A DNA stretch of 64,000 nt from Victivallis lenta (lineage in GTDB: Bacteria; Verrucomicrobiota; Lentisphaeria; Victivallales; Victivallaceae). Below, one piece after another: positions 45,179 to 54,645 of this stretch (the stretch's first letter is position 1; each line of letters opens with the position of its first letter). Location of the stretch: the NCBI RefSeq assembly GCF_009695545.1, contig NZ_VUNS01000021.1, positions 1 through 64,000 on the forward strand, read 5' to 3'. The translations under genes were made by a program, and so were the position numbers. The notes beneath the pieces were generated by a model. That model was not told where the DNA came from. It made no database searches and saw only the letters and a list, made by a program, of their open reading frames with translations.

Positions 45179-46084
45179 GTGAAACGGGCACAGGGCAGCG
45201 AGGTTTATTCCCTTTCGCGTTTCGACACCGTCGAAGCGCGCGGAATGACCGAAAGCTGGGATTTCGGCCGGAAGAACATGCTTCCGGTCTGGCCGGAGTT
45301 TGCGGTCCGGCAGTTTTTCCTGGCGGGCAATTTCTTTTCGCATACCTGCCCGTCGATAACCGCGTTCGAGCTGCCGCTCGACGGCGATCTGCTGATCGAG
45401 CACAATGACCGGATCACGCTGGTGAAGCCGGGTTCATTCTGCATCCTGCCCGCCGGAGAGGACAACACGCTCCGGACCGGTCCCTCCGGCTCGTGCCGCA
45501 AGCTTTCGGTCGGCATCTGCGGCCAGCTGATCGCGCCGTTTCTGGCCGCCCTCGGTTTTTCCGGCGGCCGCTGCCGTTTCGACCTGACCGAGCCGGAGAG
45601 AGCGTACCGGCTGGTCGAAGCGATGTTTCCGCTGCTGCGCCGGAAGGATCCGGCCGATGTGGCGGAGCTCTCCGGCCTGGCGATCCGTTTCCTGACCGAG
45701 CTGAGGATGCAGCAGCCGCATTGCCGGGAGCCGCTGATCGCGGATGCGATTCGCATTTTCGAATTCAACCTCGGCAACCCGATCGCGCTCGGCACCGTCG
45801 CCGCGGAACTGAACCTTTCGGAGCTGAAGCTGATCCGATTGTTCAAGCTCCACCTCGGCGTGACGCCGAAGGCGTATCTGATCGCCCTGCGCATGCGCAG
45901 GGCGGAGTCGCTTCTGGCCGGCTCGGTGCGTCCGGTCAACGAGATCGCACTCTCCTGCGGATACGGCTCCGCCCGCTGCTTTTCACGCGAATTCAGGAAA
46001 AAACATGGAATTTCCCCGCTTGAGTTTCGCCGCCGCAGCTTGACAAATCCGGTCAGGAGTGATCTTTTAAACGATGATGAATAG
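45179..46084 (+). CDS. AraC-family transcriptional regulator
   Basis: Regulator of about 301 residues. I set the start at the GTG at 45179 because GGGAGGG is well spaced in front of it; a longer frame exists upstream. The N-terminal half resembles a cupin sensor (AFELPLDGDLLIEHNDRITLVKPGSFCILPAG). The C-terminal half carries two helix-turn-helix units (TVAAELNLSELKLIRLFKLHLG and EIALSCGYGSARCFSREFRKKHGISPLEFRRR). It diverges from the pseudopilin-GH5 unit and probably controls it. The following alpha/beta hydrolase gene overlaps its 3' end by 11 bases. Confidence 0.85.
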   Translation: MKRAQGSEVYSLSRFDTVEARGMTESWDFGRKNMLPVWPEFAVRQFFLAGNFFSHTCPSITAFELPLDGDLLIEHNDRITLVKPGSFCILPAGEDNTLRTGPSGSCRKLSVGICGQLIAPFLAALGFSGGRCRFDLTEPERAYRLVEAMFPLLRRKDPADVAELSGLAIRFLTELRMQQPHCREPLIADAIRIFEFNLGNPIALGTVAAELNLSELKLIRLFKLHLGVTPKAYLIALRMRRAESLLAGSVRPVNEIALSCGYGSARCFSREFRKKHGISPLEFRRRSLTNPVRSDLLNDDE

Positions 46085-46895
46085 AACGGAACAAAACCTG
46101 CGCCGCCGGCTGCGGCGGCTCTGCCTGCTCTGTCTGGCGCCTCCCGCGGCGCTGGCCGGAATCGTGCTGTTCGCGGCGGGGTGCATGGCCGACCGGGTCA
46201 TCTTTCAGCCGCCGGGAGGCACGCCTGCTGTTCCGGGGACAACGATGCTCGAAGTCGCCGCCGGCCTTTCCGTCGCCGTGCTGTATCTGCCGCCGCCGGA
46301 GGGAGGATATGTGCTGCTCTACAGCCACGGCAACGCCGAGGATCTCGGTTCGGTGCGCTACCGGATCAGGCAGTATGCGGAGCGCGGTTACGGCGTCGCC
46401 GCATACGATTACGAGGGGTACGGGCAGAGCGGCGGCGAACCCTCCGAGGCGGCGGCCTGCCGGGACATCGAGCGGGTCTGGCGCTATCTGGTCGAGGAGC
46501 GCGGCGTTCCGCCGGAGTCGATCGTGATTTACGGCCGTTCGGTCGGCAGCGGCCCCTCCTGCTTCCTCGCTGAAAAGGTTCCGGCCCGGGCGCTCGTGCT
46601 GGAGGCGCCGTTCAAAAGCACTTTTTCCGTGGTCGGCATGGGCTGGCTGCCGTTCGACCGGTTCCGCAACATCGACCGGGTGGCGAAGATCAACCTGCCG
46701 CTGCTCATCATCCACGGTACGCGGGACACAGTCGTGCCGTACTCCCACGGCGAGGCGCTTTTCGAGGCGGCTGCCGGGCCGAAGCGGCTTTACACCGTCG
46801 AGGGCGGCGGCCACAACAACCTGCTCTTCAAGGCGGGGGAACGCTACTGGGAGACGCTCCGGGAGTTCCTTGCTTCTCCGGAACGGAAGGAGTAA
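46074..46895 (+). CDS. Membrane-anchored alpha/beta hydrolase (ABHD17/BEM46-like)
   Basis: Protein of 273 residues. A basic start is followed by a hydrophobic segment ending in LFAAGC near residue 37, so it is either membrane-anchored or a lipoprotein. The hydrolase core shows LLYSHGNAEDLGS (oxyanion), YDYEGYGQSGG, the elbow GRSVGSGP with the nucleophile Ser near 163, the acid in HGTRDTVVP and the catalytic His in VEGGGHNNL. This order matches the BEM46/ABHD17 branch. Substrate unknown. It overlaps the AraC gene and may be co-transcribed with it. A strong terminator follows about 110 bases later. Confidence 0.8.
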   Translation: MMNRTEQNLRRRLRRLCLLCLAPPAALAGIVLFAAGCMADRVIFQPPGGTPAVPGTTMLEVAAGLSVAVLYLPPPEGGYVLLYSHGNAEDLGSVRYRIRQYAERGYGVAAYDYEGYGQSGGEPSEAAACRDIERVWRYLVEERGVPPESIVIYGRSVGSGPSCFLAEKVPARALVLEAPFKSTFSVVGMGWLPFDRFRNIDRVAKINLPLLIIHGTRDTVVPYSHGEALFEAAAGPKRLYTVEGGGHNNLLFKAGERYWETLREFLASPERKE

Positions 46896-47008
46896 AGCGG
46901 GGCAGGCGGCGCCCGGGAAGGGCCTCCCGTTCCGGCATGCGCTGCCGGATCAGTGATTTTGCGGGACCGGATGCGGAGCGTGGCCGGGGCTGCCGCTGTA
47001 CCGTTCCC

Positions 47009-47046
47009 GGCTCATTCCGGATCAATGAACCGGAATGAGCCTTTTT
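47009..47046 (+). terminator. Terminator behind the alpha/beta hydrolase gene
   Basis: A 12-bp perfect stem (GGCTCATTCCGG/CCGGAATGAGCC) with a 9-base loop followed by five T residues on the plus strand. Confidence 0.9.
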
Positions 47047-47162
47047 GAGCGATAAAGCATAATTTTTTGATTGTTTTCTGGAAGTCGTGTTCTTTTCCGT
47101 CGGGTATAATATTGGTGCAGTCTCCCGGAAAACACAATCATGCCATTTGCTGGAGGGATTTC

Positions 47163-47927
47163 ATGAGAAGCAGCTTTACACTGATCGAATTGCTCGTCGT
47201 TATCGCCATCATCGCAATCCTTGCTTCAATGCTGCTGCCGTCGCTGAATCAGGCGCGCGAGACCGCCCGCTCGTCCAACTGCAAAAACAATCTCAAGCAG
47301 CAGGGGCTCGCCATGCTGCAGTATGCGTCCGACAACAACGACTGCTTCGCGCGGCACAGCAACGGGAGCGAGGACTCCGGGAACCGCTTCTGGACCTGGC
47401 TGCTGGTTGCGGACGGGAAGTATCTGGCGAAGAAATCATTCGTCTGCCCCTCCCGCAGCGGTTCGCCGGACTGGGTGAGAGAGCTCTGGAACGATCCCGG
47501 CAGGTTCCTGACCAGCTCGGACCATGCCGGCTGGTACATCTGCGACTACGGCATGAACCATCAATATGTCTCCGGGGTGAAGCTCAGCCGTTTTCCGGCG
47601 GCCTCCCGGACGCTGCTGATCACGGAGTCCGCCGACGCCGACCGCGCCGAAGGCGACCTCCAGCCGTTCGGTTTCCACCGGATCGATGCGAACTACGATG
47701 CGAATTACGCGGTCGCCTGGCCGTCGCACCGCGGCAATTCCGAAATCAACGCGGTTTTCGCCGACGGCCATGTCGTGTCGGAGCGGGGACCGGCGGGCGA
47801 GGCCGGCGCCAGATGGCTCATGTCCACCCGCGGCAGCAGGATCGGCTGCCCGTGGGTGGACTCGAACTGGAACGATAACGCACCCTGGAACTTCTGGATT
47901 CGTCACGACGGCTGGTACAGATGGTAA
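47163..47927 (+). CDS. Type II pseudopilin paired with a GH-A clan glycosidase gene
   Basis: Protein of 254 residues; the ATG at 47163 is preceded by GGAGGG and starts directly with [31 protein letters not shown], the prepilin cleavage and helix region. The C-terminal motif [15 protein letters not shown] resembles the H-X9-DG motif but with eleven residues between His and Asp, two more than in the other two copies. A TATAAT at 47105-47110 may be its -10 box; the -35 is weak. The glycosidase gene starts 17 bases after its stop. This is the third pseudopilin/glycosidase pairing in the window. Confidence 0.85.
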   Translation: MRSSFTLIELLVVIAIIAILASMLLPSLNQARETARSSNCKNNLKQQGLAMLQYASDNNDCFARHSNGSEDSGNRFWTWLLVADGKYLAKKSFVCPSRSGSPDWVRELWNDPGRFLTSSDHAGWYICDYGMNHQYVSGVKLSRFPAASRTLLITESADADRAEGDLQPFGFHRIDANYDANYAVAWPSHRGNSEINAVFADGHVVSERGPAGEAGARWLMSTRGSRIGCPWVDSNWNDNAPWNFWIRHDGWYRW

Positions 47928-47944
47928 GCGGGGGAGGGGAGTTT

Positions 47945-50221
47945 ATGCGGTTGACGGTATTTCTGCTTCTGGCCGGAATCGGCGTCGCGGCATTCGCCGG
48001 GGCGGAGACGGAAAACGGAAAACGGATCGTCCGGGCCGATGAGACCTGGAAACCGATCGATATGTCCGCTCTGTCGGTCCGGCCCGGCAGCGCGCTCGAC
48101 CTGAGCGGCATCCACGAGCCGGGCCCGGCCGGGAAATACGGCCGGGCGGTGATCGGTCCGGACGGCGGCTTCCGTTTCGAGAAACGCCCGGACAGGCCGG
48201 TCCGCTTCTTCGCGTTCAACGCGTTTGCAAACCACCTGATGACCTGGAAGGAGTCGATGCTTCAGGCCGCGACTCCGGAGGAGACCCGGAAGAATATCCG
48301 CGAGTTCGCCGCGAAGGTGCGGCGCCAGGGGTACAACATGGTCCGTTTTCAGGGCGTGGATCTGCTGCTGATGTCCGGAAAGGACGCGCCCGGCCGGGCG
48401 CGGTTCAGCCCGGCGAACCTCGACAATTTTCAGTATATGCTGCACTGCCTGAAGCGGGAGGGGGTCTACTTCGGCATCGACCTGTTCAGCTACACCGGCT
48501 ACGAGAAGTTCCCGAACCAGTGGTCCGATGCGGTTGCGAAGCGTTACAAGGAGCGCATGTACTTCGATCCCGAAGCACGGCGGATGTGGCTTGACGGCGT
48601 GAAGGCGCTCATGACGGCCGTGAATCCGTATACCGGGCTGTCGCTGAACGACGAACCGGCGCTGGTTTATGTCGATATGCACAACGAGCAGGAGCTCGGC
48701 ATCTGGGCGGCGAAGGAGCCGCTCCGGGCGGAAGGCGTCCGGCTTCCGGCGGAAAGCGCCTGGCGCTCGTTCCTGAAAAAGCGGTACGGAAACGACATCG
48801 GCAGGCTCGGAAAGAGCTGGAACGTCCCCGTTGCCTCCTTCGATGCCGTCCCCCTGTTTTCGAAGAAGGACCTGTACGCCTGGGACGCCAGAGGGAAGGA
48901 TGCCAATGAGTTCCTGTATGAGATCGAGCGCGGAATGCTCGACTTCTACCGGCAGGGGCTGGAGGCGATCGGCTGCCGGACGTTTGCGACGCTCTACGAC
49001 GTCCTCGGCTATTTCCGCTTCACGTCGATCCGGCGCGACGTGCCGGTCATCACCGCGCACGGCTACCACAACCACCCGACGGCCAACAGCAATCCGGGAT
49101 CGCGCATGGATCAGAACAGCATCGTCGGCAACGCCGCGGTCTATCTGCGCTACATGTCGACCATGCGGGTCTGGAACCGTCCGTTCCTGATTACCGAATA
49201 TAATGCGCCGTTCTGGGGCAGATACCGCCACCAGGAGGGGCTGCTCCTGCCGTCCTACGCGTCGCTGCAGGATTATGCCGGAATCACGGTCCACTCGCTG
49301 GCCGTCACGCGCATTCCGGCGGAGCTGGCGGATTTTCAGCTCGGCCGCGACCCGGTCGGCCGCGCCGGGCAGGTCATCGCGGCATTCGCCTACGGGCGCG
49401 GAGACGTGGCCGCTGCCCGGCACAGGGTCGGAGTGGCGCTGGACGACGCATTCATGCGCGATCCGCGCAATATGAACAGCGGCGTCAGCTCCGAGCAGAA
49501 CCGGCTCGTGCTCCTGACCGGGCTCGGCGTCGTGCTGGACGGAGCCGTCCCCGCCGGACTGCCGCCGTATCCGGCGCTCGATCTGACCATGCCGCCGTCG
49601 CAGGGCAGCCGGATCGCGGCGCAGACCATGTTCACGGTTCCCGTCGATACGAACAATGTCCCGGATTTTGCCGGAATTACCGCAAAACTGCGGGAAAAAA
49701 ACATCCTGCCCGCCGGCAACCTGACCGATCCGGAAAAAGGCGTTTTCCAGAGCGATACCGGCGAACTCGTCCTGCGGACCGGGGAGAATTGCTTCACGGT
49801 GGATACGCTCCGGCTGAAGGGCGCGGCATGGGAGGGGGGCGAACTCCGTCTCTCAAACCTCGTTTTCCGAAGCTCCCTGCCGTGCACGGCCGCGCTGATT
49901 TCTCTCGACAAAGCACCGCTCGGGGAGTCCCGCCGCATGCTCCTTGTTTTTTCGACCGACGCCCTGAACAGCGGCATGGAGCTCTCCGCCGACCGCAGGG
50001 TTCTTCACAAGCCCGGAACCCTCCCGGTGCTGCTGGAGACCGGGACGCTCGAACTCACGCTCGACTGCTCCGCAAAACTGAAGTGTTTCGCGCTCGGGAT
50101 CGACGGAGAGCGCCGCGAAGAGCTTCCGCTCCATATCGGCGGCGGCAGAATCCGGCTCGCCATCGATACGGCAAAGCTCAGGAACGGCCCCGCCCTCTAT
50201 TTCGAACTGGCGGAACGATGA
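47945..50221 (+). CDS. Secreted clan GH-A glycoside hydrolase-like protein
   Basis: Protein of 758 residues with a signal peptide (MRLTVFLLLAGIGVAAFAGA). A catalytic barrel of the GH-A clan spans about 75-450: it starts RFFAFNAFANHLMTWKE, and VRRQGYNMVRFQGVD marks the first helices. The acid/base lies in MHNEQELG (Glu near 248) and the nucleophile in ITEYNAPFW (Glu near 418). The C-terminal 300 residues form beta-sandwich domains. It resembles GH5/GH39-type enzymes, but I cannot name the family. It is transcribed with the pseudopilin gene just upstream, and it converges with the membrane-protein gene at 50286. Confidence 0.75.
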   Translation: MRLTVFLLLAGIGVAAFAGAETENGKRIVRADETWKPIDMSALSVRPGSALDLSGIHEPGPAGKYGRAVIGPDGGFRFEKRPDRPVRFFAFNAFANHLMTWKESMLQAATPEETRKNIREFAAKVRRQGYNMVRFQGVDLLLMSGKDAPGRARFSPANLDNFQYMLHCLKREGVYFGIDLFSYTGYEKFPNQWSDAVAKRYKERMYFDPEARRMWLDGVKALMTAVNPYTGLSLNDEPALVYVDMHNEQELGIWAAKEPLRAEGVRLPAESAWRSFLKKRYGNDIGRLGKSWNVPVASFDAVPLFSKKDLYAWDARGKDANEFLYEIERGMLDFYRQGLEAIGCRTFATLYDVLGYFRFTSIRRDVPVITAHGYHNHPTANSNPGSRMDQNSIVGNAAVYLRYMSTMRVWNRPFLITEYNAPFWGRYRHQEGLLLPSYASLQDYAGITVHSLAVTRIPAELADFQLGRDPVGRAGQVIAAFAYGRGDVAAARHRVGVALDDAFMRDPRNMNSGVSSEQNRLVLLTGLGVVLDGAVPAGLPPYPALDLTMPPSQGSRIAAQTMFTVPVDTNNVPDFAGITAKLREKNILPAGNLTDPEKGVFQSDTGELVLRTGENCFTVDTLRLKGAAWEGGELRLSNLVFRSSLPCTAALISLDKAPLGESRRMLLVFSTDALNSGMELSADRRVLHKPGTLPVLLETGTLELTLDCSAKLKCFALGIDGERREELPLHIGGGRIRLAIDTAKLRNGPALYFELAER

Positions 50222-50285
50222 AACTCTCCGACCGGAGAGGTCGAGGCATCTCCGGGGAAAAGGGCCGTTCCGGCGAAGGGGGAGG

Positions 50286-52076
50286 CTAGAGTTTCAGGGG
50301 CCAGGCGAGACGCAGGGCGCCCGCGACGATGAGGGCCGGCAGGAGTGGTTCCCGGAGCAGCAGATGGAAGACGGCGTAAACCGCTCCTCCGACGATCCAG
50401 CCCGCAGCGGAAAAGGTCGTGCACCAGCTTCGCGGAAAGGCGGTTTCCCTGCCGATGCGGCCGCGGACCGCTCCGGCCGCCAGGGCGGCGACGGCGGTCA
50501 CGATGATCCAGGTCGGCTCTTCGACGATGAGGCTCTGCGGAATCAGCCAGACGGCCGGAAGGACGATTGCCGCGAGCGCGAGCACGCGCGCGGCGCGCGC
50601 CCGCAACGGCAGAACGACGAAGACGAGCCCGACGCATCCCCAGATCGTCGAGGCCGGCACGCCGGTGAAGAGCTCCCGGCAGGACATGGCGCTGCAGGCC
50701 GCCAGCAGGACGAGGACGAATCCGGCGGAGTTCTCCATCAGCGCAAAGCCGTACGGGTTCCGGCCGTACCTGCCGAAGTAGAGCCGGATGGCGCCGTAAC
50801 CGAGCAGGAAGCAGAACAGCGTCTCATAAAACCATTCGGGCGAAACCGGTTTGGCGAACGCCGGATCGTTTTCCGGCGCGGGCAGGACCGGCGGGGACGG
50901 TGTGTAATAGAGCGCCGCAAAAATGCCGGCTGGGATGTGGTTTTCTTCGCCGAACGGTTCGAGCAGCGCGCGCAGCCGTCCGTCGAGCAGGTCCAGGTCG
51001 GTGGAGACCGCTTCGCGCGACGCGGCGACCCGTTGTCCGCGCGTTCCCGGCAGGACGGCCCACTGCGCTTCGGCGGGGAGCAGCAGCCGGTTCACGGACG
51101 GGAGCACGAGAATGCCGTTTTTCGGCTCCAGCAGCTCCCAGAGTTTCTCCACGAAACCGCGTCGTGCGGCTTCTCCGCCGGACGGAAAGGTGTCGATGTA
51201 GATCAGGTTGAACTTTCCGGCGAGGGCGGCGACCGCCCGGCCCGGAAGCCCGTTGTGCGGCTTGAACTTGCTCCAGTCGCGGCCGGGGAACCGTTCCGCC
51301 TGAGGCCAGATGCTTTCGACGCCGGCGACGAACGGCATGCTGCACCAGACTTCGGGGAGCAGGGACGGCCGGTCGGAGAGGAAGAGGACGCGCGCAGAAT
51401 CCGAATTCGCCATGAGGATGGCCGGGAGCGCCGCCGCCACCTCCTGCGGTTCGCCGGCGGAAACCGCCGGCCGGCGGTTCAGCATTCCTTCGGCGAACAG
51501 GATGGTCGATACCGGCAGCAGCGCGATCATGCATACGCGCAGAACCCAGTGCGCTCCGACCCAGAGGATCGTCGAGGCGAAGAGGATGGGAAACAGCGCA
51601 ATCTGAAGCGTCTGGGCGGCGAACGCATGGCCGGGCAGCAGGAATACCGTCAGGGCGAACGATACGCCGAACACGGCGCGGACTCCTCCCGACCGCACCG
51701 GCAACGCCGTGAAATAGCCGCCGGCCAGAATTCCGCAGATCGCCAGCGCCGCCCGCGGCCCCGGAACCAGGCTGAACAGAAAAAGCAGCAGCGCCGGCAG
51801 GATGAGAATTCCGCGCAGCCCGTGCCGTTCGCGCCAGCTGCCGACCAGGACCGCGCCGAAGATCGCTTCGAGCGCGATGATGATCAGCGATACGCCGGGG
51901 ATGCCGAACAACCCGGAGCCGTGCTCGAGAAGCTCCATCGTCCCCGCGAAGGCCGAGCCGAGAAAAATTCCGGGAAAAGCGGCGCCGCAGATCATGCGGG
52001 CCGCCCGCTCCGTCCGCCGGGCGAAGGGGGAGGTTTCCCATCCGGGAAGAGGTTTCCTGCGTGTGTCAGTCGTCAT
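50286..52076 (-). CDS. Polytopic membrane protein of unknown function, possible methyltransferase-fold core
   Basis: Protein of about 596 residues, start at 52076 with GGAG in front. About seven membrane segments occupy the first 220 residues and another six the last 180. Between them lies a soluble domain (about 235-420) with RVLFLSDRPSLLPEVW, AGVESIWPQAERFPG and KFNLIYIDTFPSGGEAARRGFVEKLWELLEP. That order (a glycine-poor motif, an acidic stretch, then an IYID-type strand) recalls the spermidine synthase-like methyltransferase fold fused to membrane domains. The match is partial and lacks a clear SAM loop. It is the only gene of its unit. Confidence 0.6.
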   Translation of the reverse strand: MTTDTRRKPLPGWETSPFARRTERAARMICGAAFPGIFLGSAFAGTMELLEHGSGLFGIPGVSLIIIALEAIFGAVLVGSWRERHGLRGILILPALLLFLFSLVPGPRAALAICGILAGGYFTALPVRSGGVRAVFGVSFALTVFLLPGHAFAAQTLQIALFPILFASTILWVGAHWVLRVCMIALLPVSTILFAEGMLNRRPAVSAGEPQEVAAALPAILMANSDSARVLFLSDRPSLLPEVWCSMPFVAGVESIWPQAERFPGRDWSKFKPHNGLPGRAVAALAGKFNLIYIDTFPSGGEAARRGFVEKLWELLEPKNGILVLPSVNRLLLPAEAQWAVLPGTRGQRVAASREAVSTDLDLLDGRLRALLEPFGEENHIPAGIFAALYYTPSPPVLPAPENDPAFAKPVSPEWFYETLFCFLLGYGAIRLYFGRYGRNPYGFALMENSAGFVLVLLAACSAMSCRELFTGVPASTIWGCVGLVFVVLPLRARAARVLALAAIVLPAVWLIPQSLIVEEPTWIIVTAVAALAAGAVRGRIGRETAFPRSWCTTFSAAGWIVGGAVYAVFHLLLREPLLPALIVAGALRLAWPLKL

Positions 52077-52146
52077 CGGCGCTCCGGCTTGGATTCTGTT
52101 TTTGTTCAATATACTGTTAAACTTTGAAAAAATCCAGTAATGCGGG

Positions 52147-52176
52147 TTGCTATTTCGGGGGAAAGGTCTATCTTAT
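52147..52176 (+). promoter_or_regulatory. Promoter for the phosphofructokinase gene
   Basis: TTGCTA (52147-52152) and TCTTAT (52171-52176) are 18 bases apart. The flanks GGGTTGCTATTT and an 18-base spacer are shared with the promoter at 56677-56706. Confidence 0.45.
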
Positions 52177-52216
52177 CGTACCTGAGTGAGTACCCATTAT
52201 TAAGCGGGAGGAATGA

Positions 52217-53512
52217 ATGACCATGGATATCAAGGATTTTCAGATACCGCGCCTCGGCCGGGCGCAGCTCGATTCGCCGCTCGACCCGTCGACCGCTTTC
52301 ATCGACGACGGCGCGACCGTCGCCTACGACAGCGATGCCGCGAAGCTGGCCGAATATGTGCGGAAGGGAAAGACGATTCCGGCTTTCGAACTGGCGGGGC
52401 CGCGCGCGAGGATCTATCACGACCCGTCCTGGTGCAAGGCGGCGGTGCTGACGGCCGGCGGCCTCTGCCCGGGGCTGAACGACGTCATCAAGTTCCTGAC
52501 CAGCACGCTGCGGGGTCAGTACAAAGTGCCGATCGTCTACGGCATCCGTTACGGCTACCGGGGGCTGAACCCGGCCAGCAAGCTCGCTCCCATCGTGCTG
52601 ACCGACGAGAACACCGACGACATCCACGAGCAGGGCGGCACCATCCTCGGCTCCTCGCGCGGCGAGGAAGACACCGGCGTGATGGTCGATACGCTGATGC
52701 GCATGAACATCAATCTGCTGTTCTGCATCGGCGGCGACGGCACCGCGCGCTGCGCGCACGACATTGCGATGGAGGCGCAGCGTCGCGGGCTCTCCATCAG
52801 CGTCATCTCGATTCCGAAGACCATCGACAACGATATCAGCTTCATCGACAAGTCGTTCGGTTTCGAAACCGCCGTCGCGGCCTGCAGCCGGTTCGCCTCC
52901 GGCGCGAACAACGAGGCGAAGGGCGCCTACAACGGCATCGGCCTGGTGCGGGTCATGGGGCGTGATTCGGGCTTTATCGCGGCTTATGCGACGCTGGCGA
53001 ATTCGTACATCAACTACTGCCTCGTGCCGGAACGCAAATTCACGCTGGAGGGCGAGGGGCCCGATGCGCTGCTGCCGAACCTCGTCGAGCGCATGAACCG
53101 CAAGCACCATGCGGTCATGATCGTCGCGGAGGGCGCCGGCCAGGAGCTTTTCGACAAGCTGCCCGAAATGCACGACGCCTCCGGGAACCTGATCCACAAC
53201 GACATCGGCATCCTGCTGCGCGATAAGATCAGGGAGCATTTCAAAAAGCTCGATATCGAAGTCAACGTCAAATACTTCGACACCTCGTACGCCGTCCGCA
53301 GCGGCCCGTGCCACGGAGCCGACGCGGTGTTCTGCGCGATGCTGGCGCAGAATGCCGTGCATGCCGCGATGGCCGGACGCACCGATATGGTGATCGGCCA
53401 CTGGGGGGACCATTTCACGCACGTGCCGATTGCACTCGCCACGCGCGAGCGCAAGAAAATCGATCTTCACAGCCAGCTCTGGACCAGCGTCCGGGCCAGC
53501 ACCTGTTTCTGA
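52217..53512 (+). CDS. 6-phosphofructokinase, atypical ATP-type with PPi-type lysine
   Basis: Glycolytic kinase of 431 residues, longer than the 320-residue E. coli type. Blocks: GGLCPGLN at 81-88, the nucleotide loop IGGDGT at 171-176 and the catalytic PKTIDNDI at 200-207. Gly in GGDGT (position 104 of E. coli PfkA) predicts ATP use. Lys in PKTIDND, where ATP enzymes of E. coli type have Gly, is the feature of PPi-dependent enzymes. The combination is known from plant and protist-like PFK branches, usually ATP-dependent. SD GGGAGG supports the ATG at 52217. It is followed 12 bases later by a polyprenyl synthase gene. Confidence 0.88.
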   Translation: MTMDIKDFQIPRLGRAQLDSPLDPSTAFIDDGATVAYDSDAAKLAEYVRKGKTIPAFELAGPRARIYHDPSWCKAAVLTAGGLCPGLNDVIKFLTSTLRGQYKVPIVYGIRYGYRGLNPASKLAPIVLTDENTDDIHEQGGTILGSSRGEEDTGVMVDTLMRMNINLLFCIGGDGTARCAHDIAMEAQRRGLSISVISIPKTIDNDISFIDKSFGFETAVAACSRFASGANNEAKGAYNGIGLVRVMGRDSGFIAAYATLANSYINYCLVPERKFTLEGEGPDALLPNLVERMNRKHHAVMIVAEGAGQELFDKLPEMHDASGNLIHNDIGILLRDKIREHFKKLDIEVNVKYFDTSYAVRSGPCHGADAVFCAMLAQNAVHAAMAGRTDMVIGHWGDHFTHVPIALATRERKKIDLHSQLWTSVRASTCF

Positions 53513-53524
53513 AAGGGGTTAACG

Positions 53525-54592
53525 ATGCAGGAACATCTGAAAAAAGTTTCCGCTGCGATCGACAAGCTGCTTGCGGCGGACCGTTATCCGCAGACCATCC
53601 GGCCCGATTACCTGCGCGCCGCGGTTCTGGACTATCCGCAGAACGGCGGCAAGCGGCTCCGGCCGGCCATTCTGATCTGGTGCTGCCGGCTGCTCGGCGG
53701 CAGGGAGTCGGCGGCCCTCTATCCGGCGGCGGCGGCGGAGGTCTGCCACAACTGGACGCTCGTGCACGACGACATCATCGACCAGGATACGACCCGCCGA
53801 AACCGGCCGACCTGCCACGTGGCGCTGGCCGGCGGAAGCCGCAGCCGTTTCGGCCTCGCCGCGGCGGAAGCGGACCGCACCGGGCGCGATTTTGCGATTC
53901 TGACCGGAGACATCCAGCAGGGGTGGGCGAACGATCTTCTGCTCCGGGCGACGGAGCACGGCGTTCCGGCGAAGGTGACGGTCGGCGTCATGCGCCGTTT
54001 TCAGGAGCTGGCGAACCGTGAGCTGATCTGCGGGGAAGCGCTCGACGTCGAATTTTCGCTGCGCATGCTCGAGTCGATCGGGCTTGACGAGGTCCGCGAA
54101 ATGCTTCGCGGCAAGACCGGCGCGCTGCTGCGCTTCTGCGCCGAAGCCGGCGCGATGATCGCCCTCGAAACCGATGATCCGGAGACGCCGGAGGTCAGGA
54201 AGCTCGGGGAGTTCGCCCTGGCTGCCGGGAACGCCTTCCAGCTCCGCGACGACTATCTCGGCATCTTCGGCAACTTTGAGATGCTCGGCAAGTCGCTCGG
54301 CGGCGACCTGCGCGAAGGCAAGGCGACGATCCTGCTGCTGAGTACCCTGCAGATGGCCTCCGCCGCCGACCGCAACCGGCTCCTGCGCATGCTCGGCCAT
54401 CGTGAATATACGCCGCACGACCTCGAAACAGTCCGCCGGATCATGGTCGACTCCGGCGCCGCCGGCGTTCTCGAAAGGGAGGAAGCCGAGCTGGCGGACC
54501 GGGCCAAGTCGATCCTGAAGGAGTTTCCGGCCAACGTCTACCGGAAGTGTCTGCTCGAACTGGTCGATTACCTGATCGAGCGGGAAAAATAA
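53525..54592 (+). CDS. Polyprenyl diphosphate synthase-like protein
   Basis: Protein of 355 residues of the trans-isoprenyl diphosphate synthase family. Expected motifs are present: GGKRLRP (41-47), the first Asp-rich motif in HDDIIDQDTTRRNRP (81-95) and a second site LRDDYLGIFG near 240. The second motif is short of the usual DDxxD by one Asp but keeps DDY. An insertion around residues 95-115 (HVALAGGSRSRFGLAAAEADRTG) lengthens the loop after the first motif. It probably makes a long-chain prenyl diphosphate for quinone or carrier synthesis. It is co-transcribed with the phosphofructokinase gene; SD AAAGGGG precedes its ATG. Confidence 0.87.
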   Translation: MQEHLKKVSAAIDKLLAADRYPQTIRPDYLRAAVLDYPQNGGKRLRPAILIWCCRLLGGRESAALYPAAAAEVCHNWTLVHDDIIDQDTTRRNRPTCHVALAGGSRSRFGLAAAEADRTGRDFAILTGDIQQGWANDLLLRATEHGVPAKVTVGVMRRFQELANRELICGEALDVEFSLRMLESIGLDEVREMLRGKTGALLRFCAEAGAMIALETDDPETPEVRKLGEFALAAGNAFQLRDDYLGIFGNFEMLGKSLGGDLREGKATILLLSTLQMASAADRNRLLRMLGHREYTPHDLETVRRIMVDSGAAGVLEREEAELADRAKSILKEFPANVYRKCLLELVDYLIEREK

Positions 54593-54616
54593 GCGCCTGG
54601 GGCTTCCTGGAGGGAA

Positions 54617-54635
54617 GGAGGGCGAAACGCCCTCC
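54617..54635. terminator. Short bidirectional hairpin between convergent genes
   Basis: An 8-bp perfect stem (GGAGGGCG/CGCCCTCC) with a 3-base loop and a TGTTT stretch on the plus side. It separates the polyprenyl synthase and URO-D-like genes. Confidence 0.55.
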
Positions 54636-54645
54636 TGTTTCCGTT

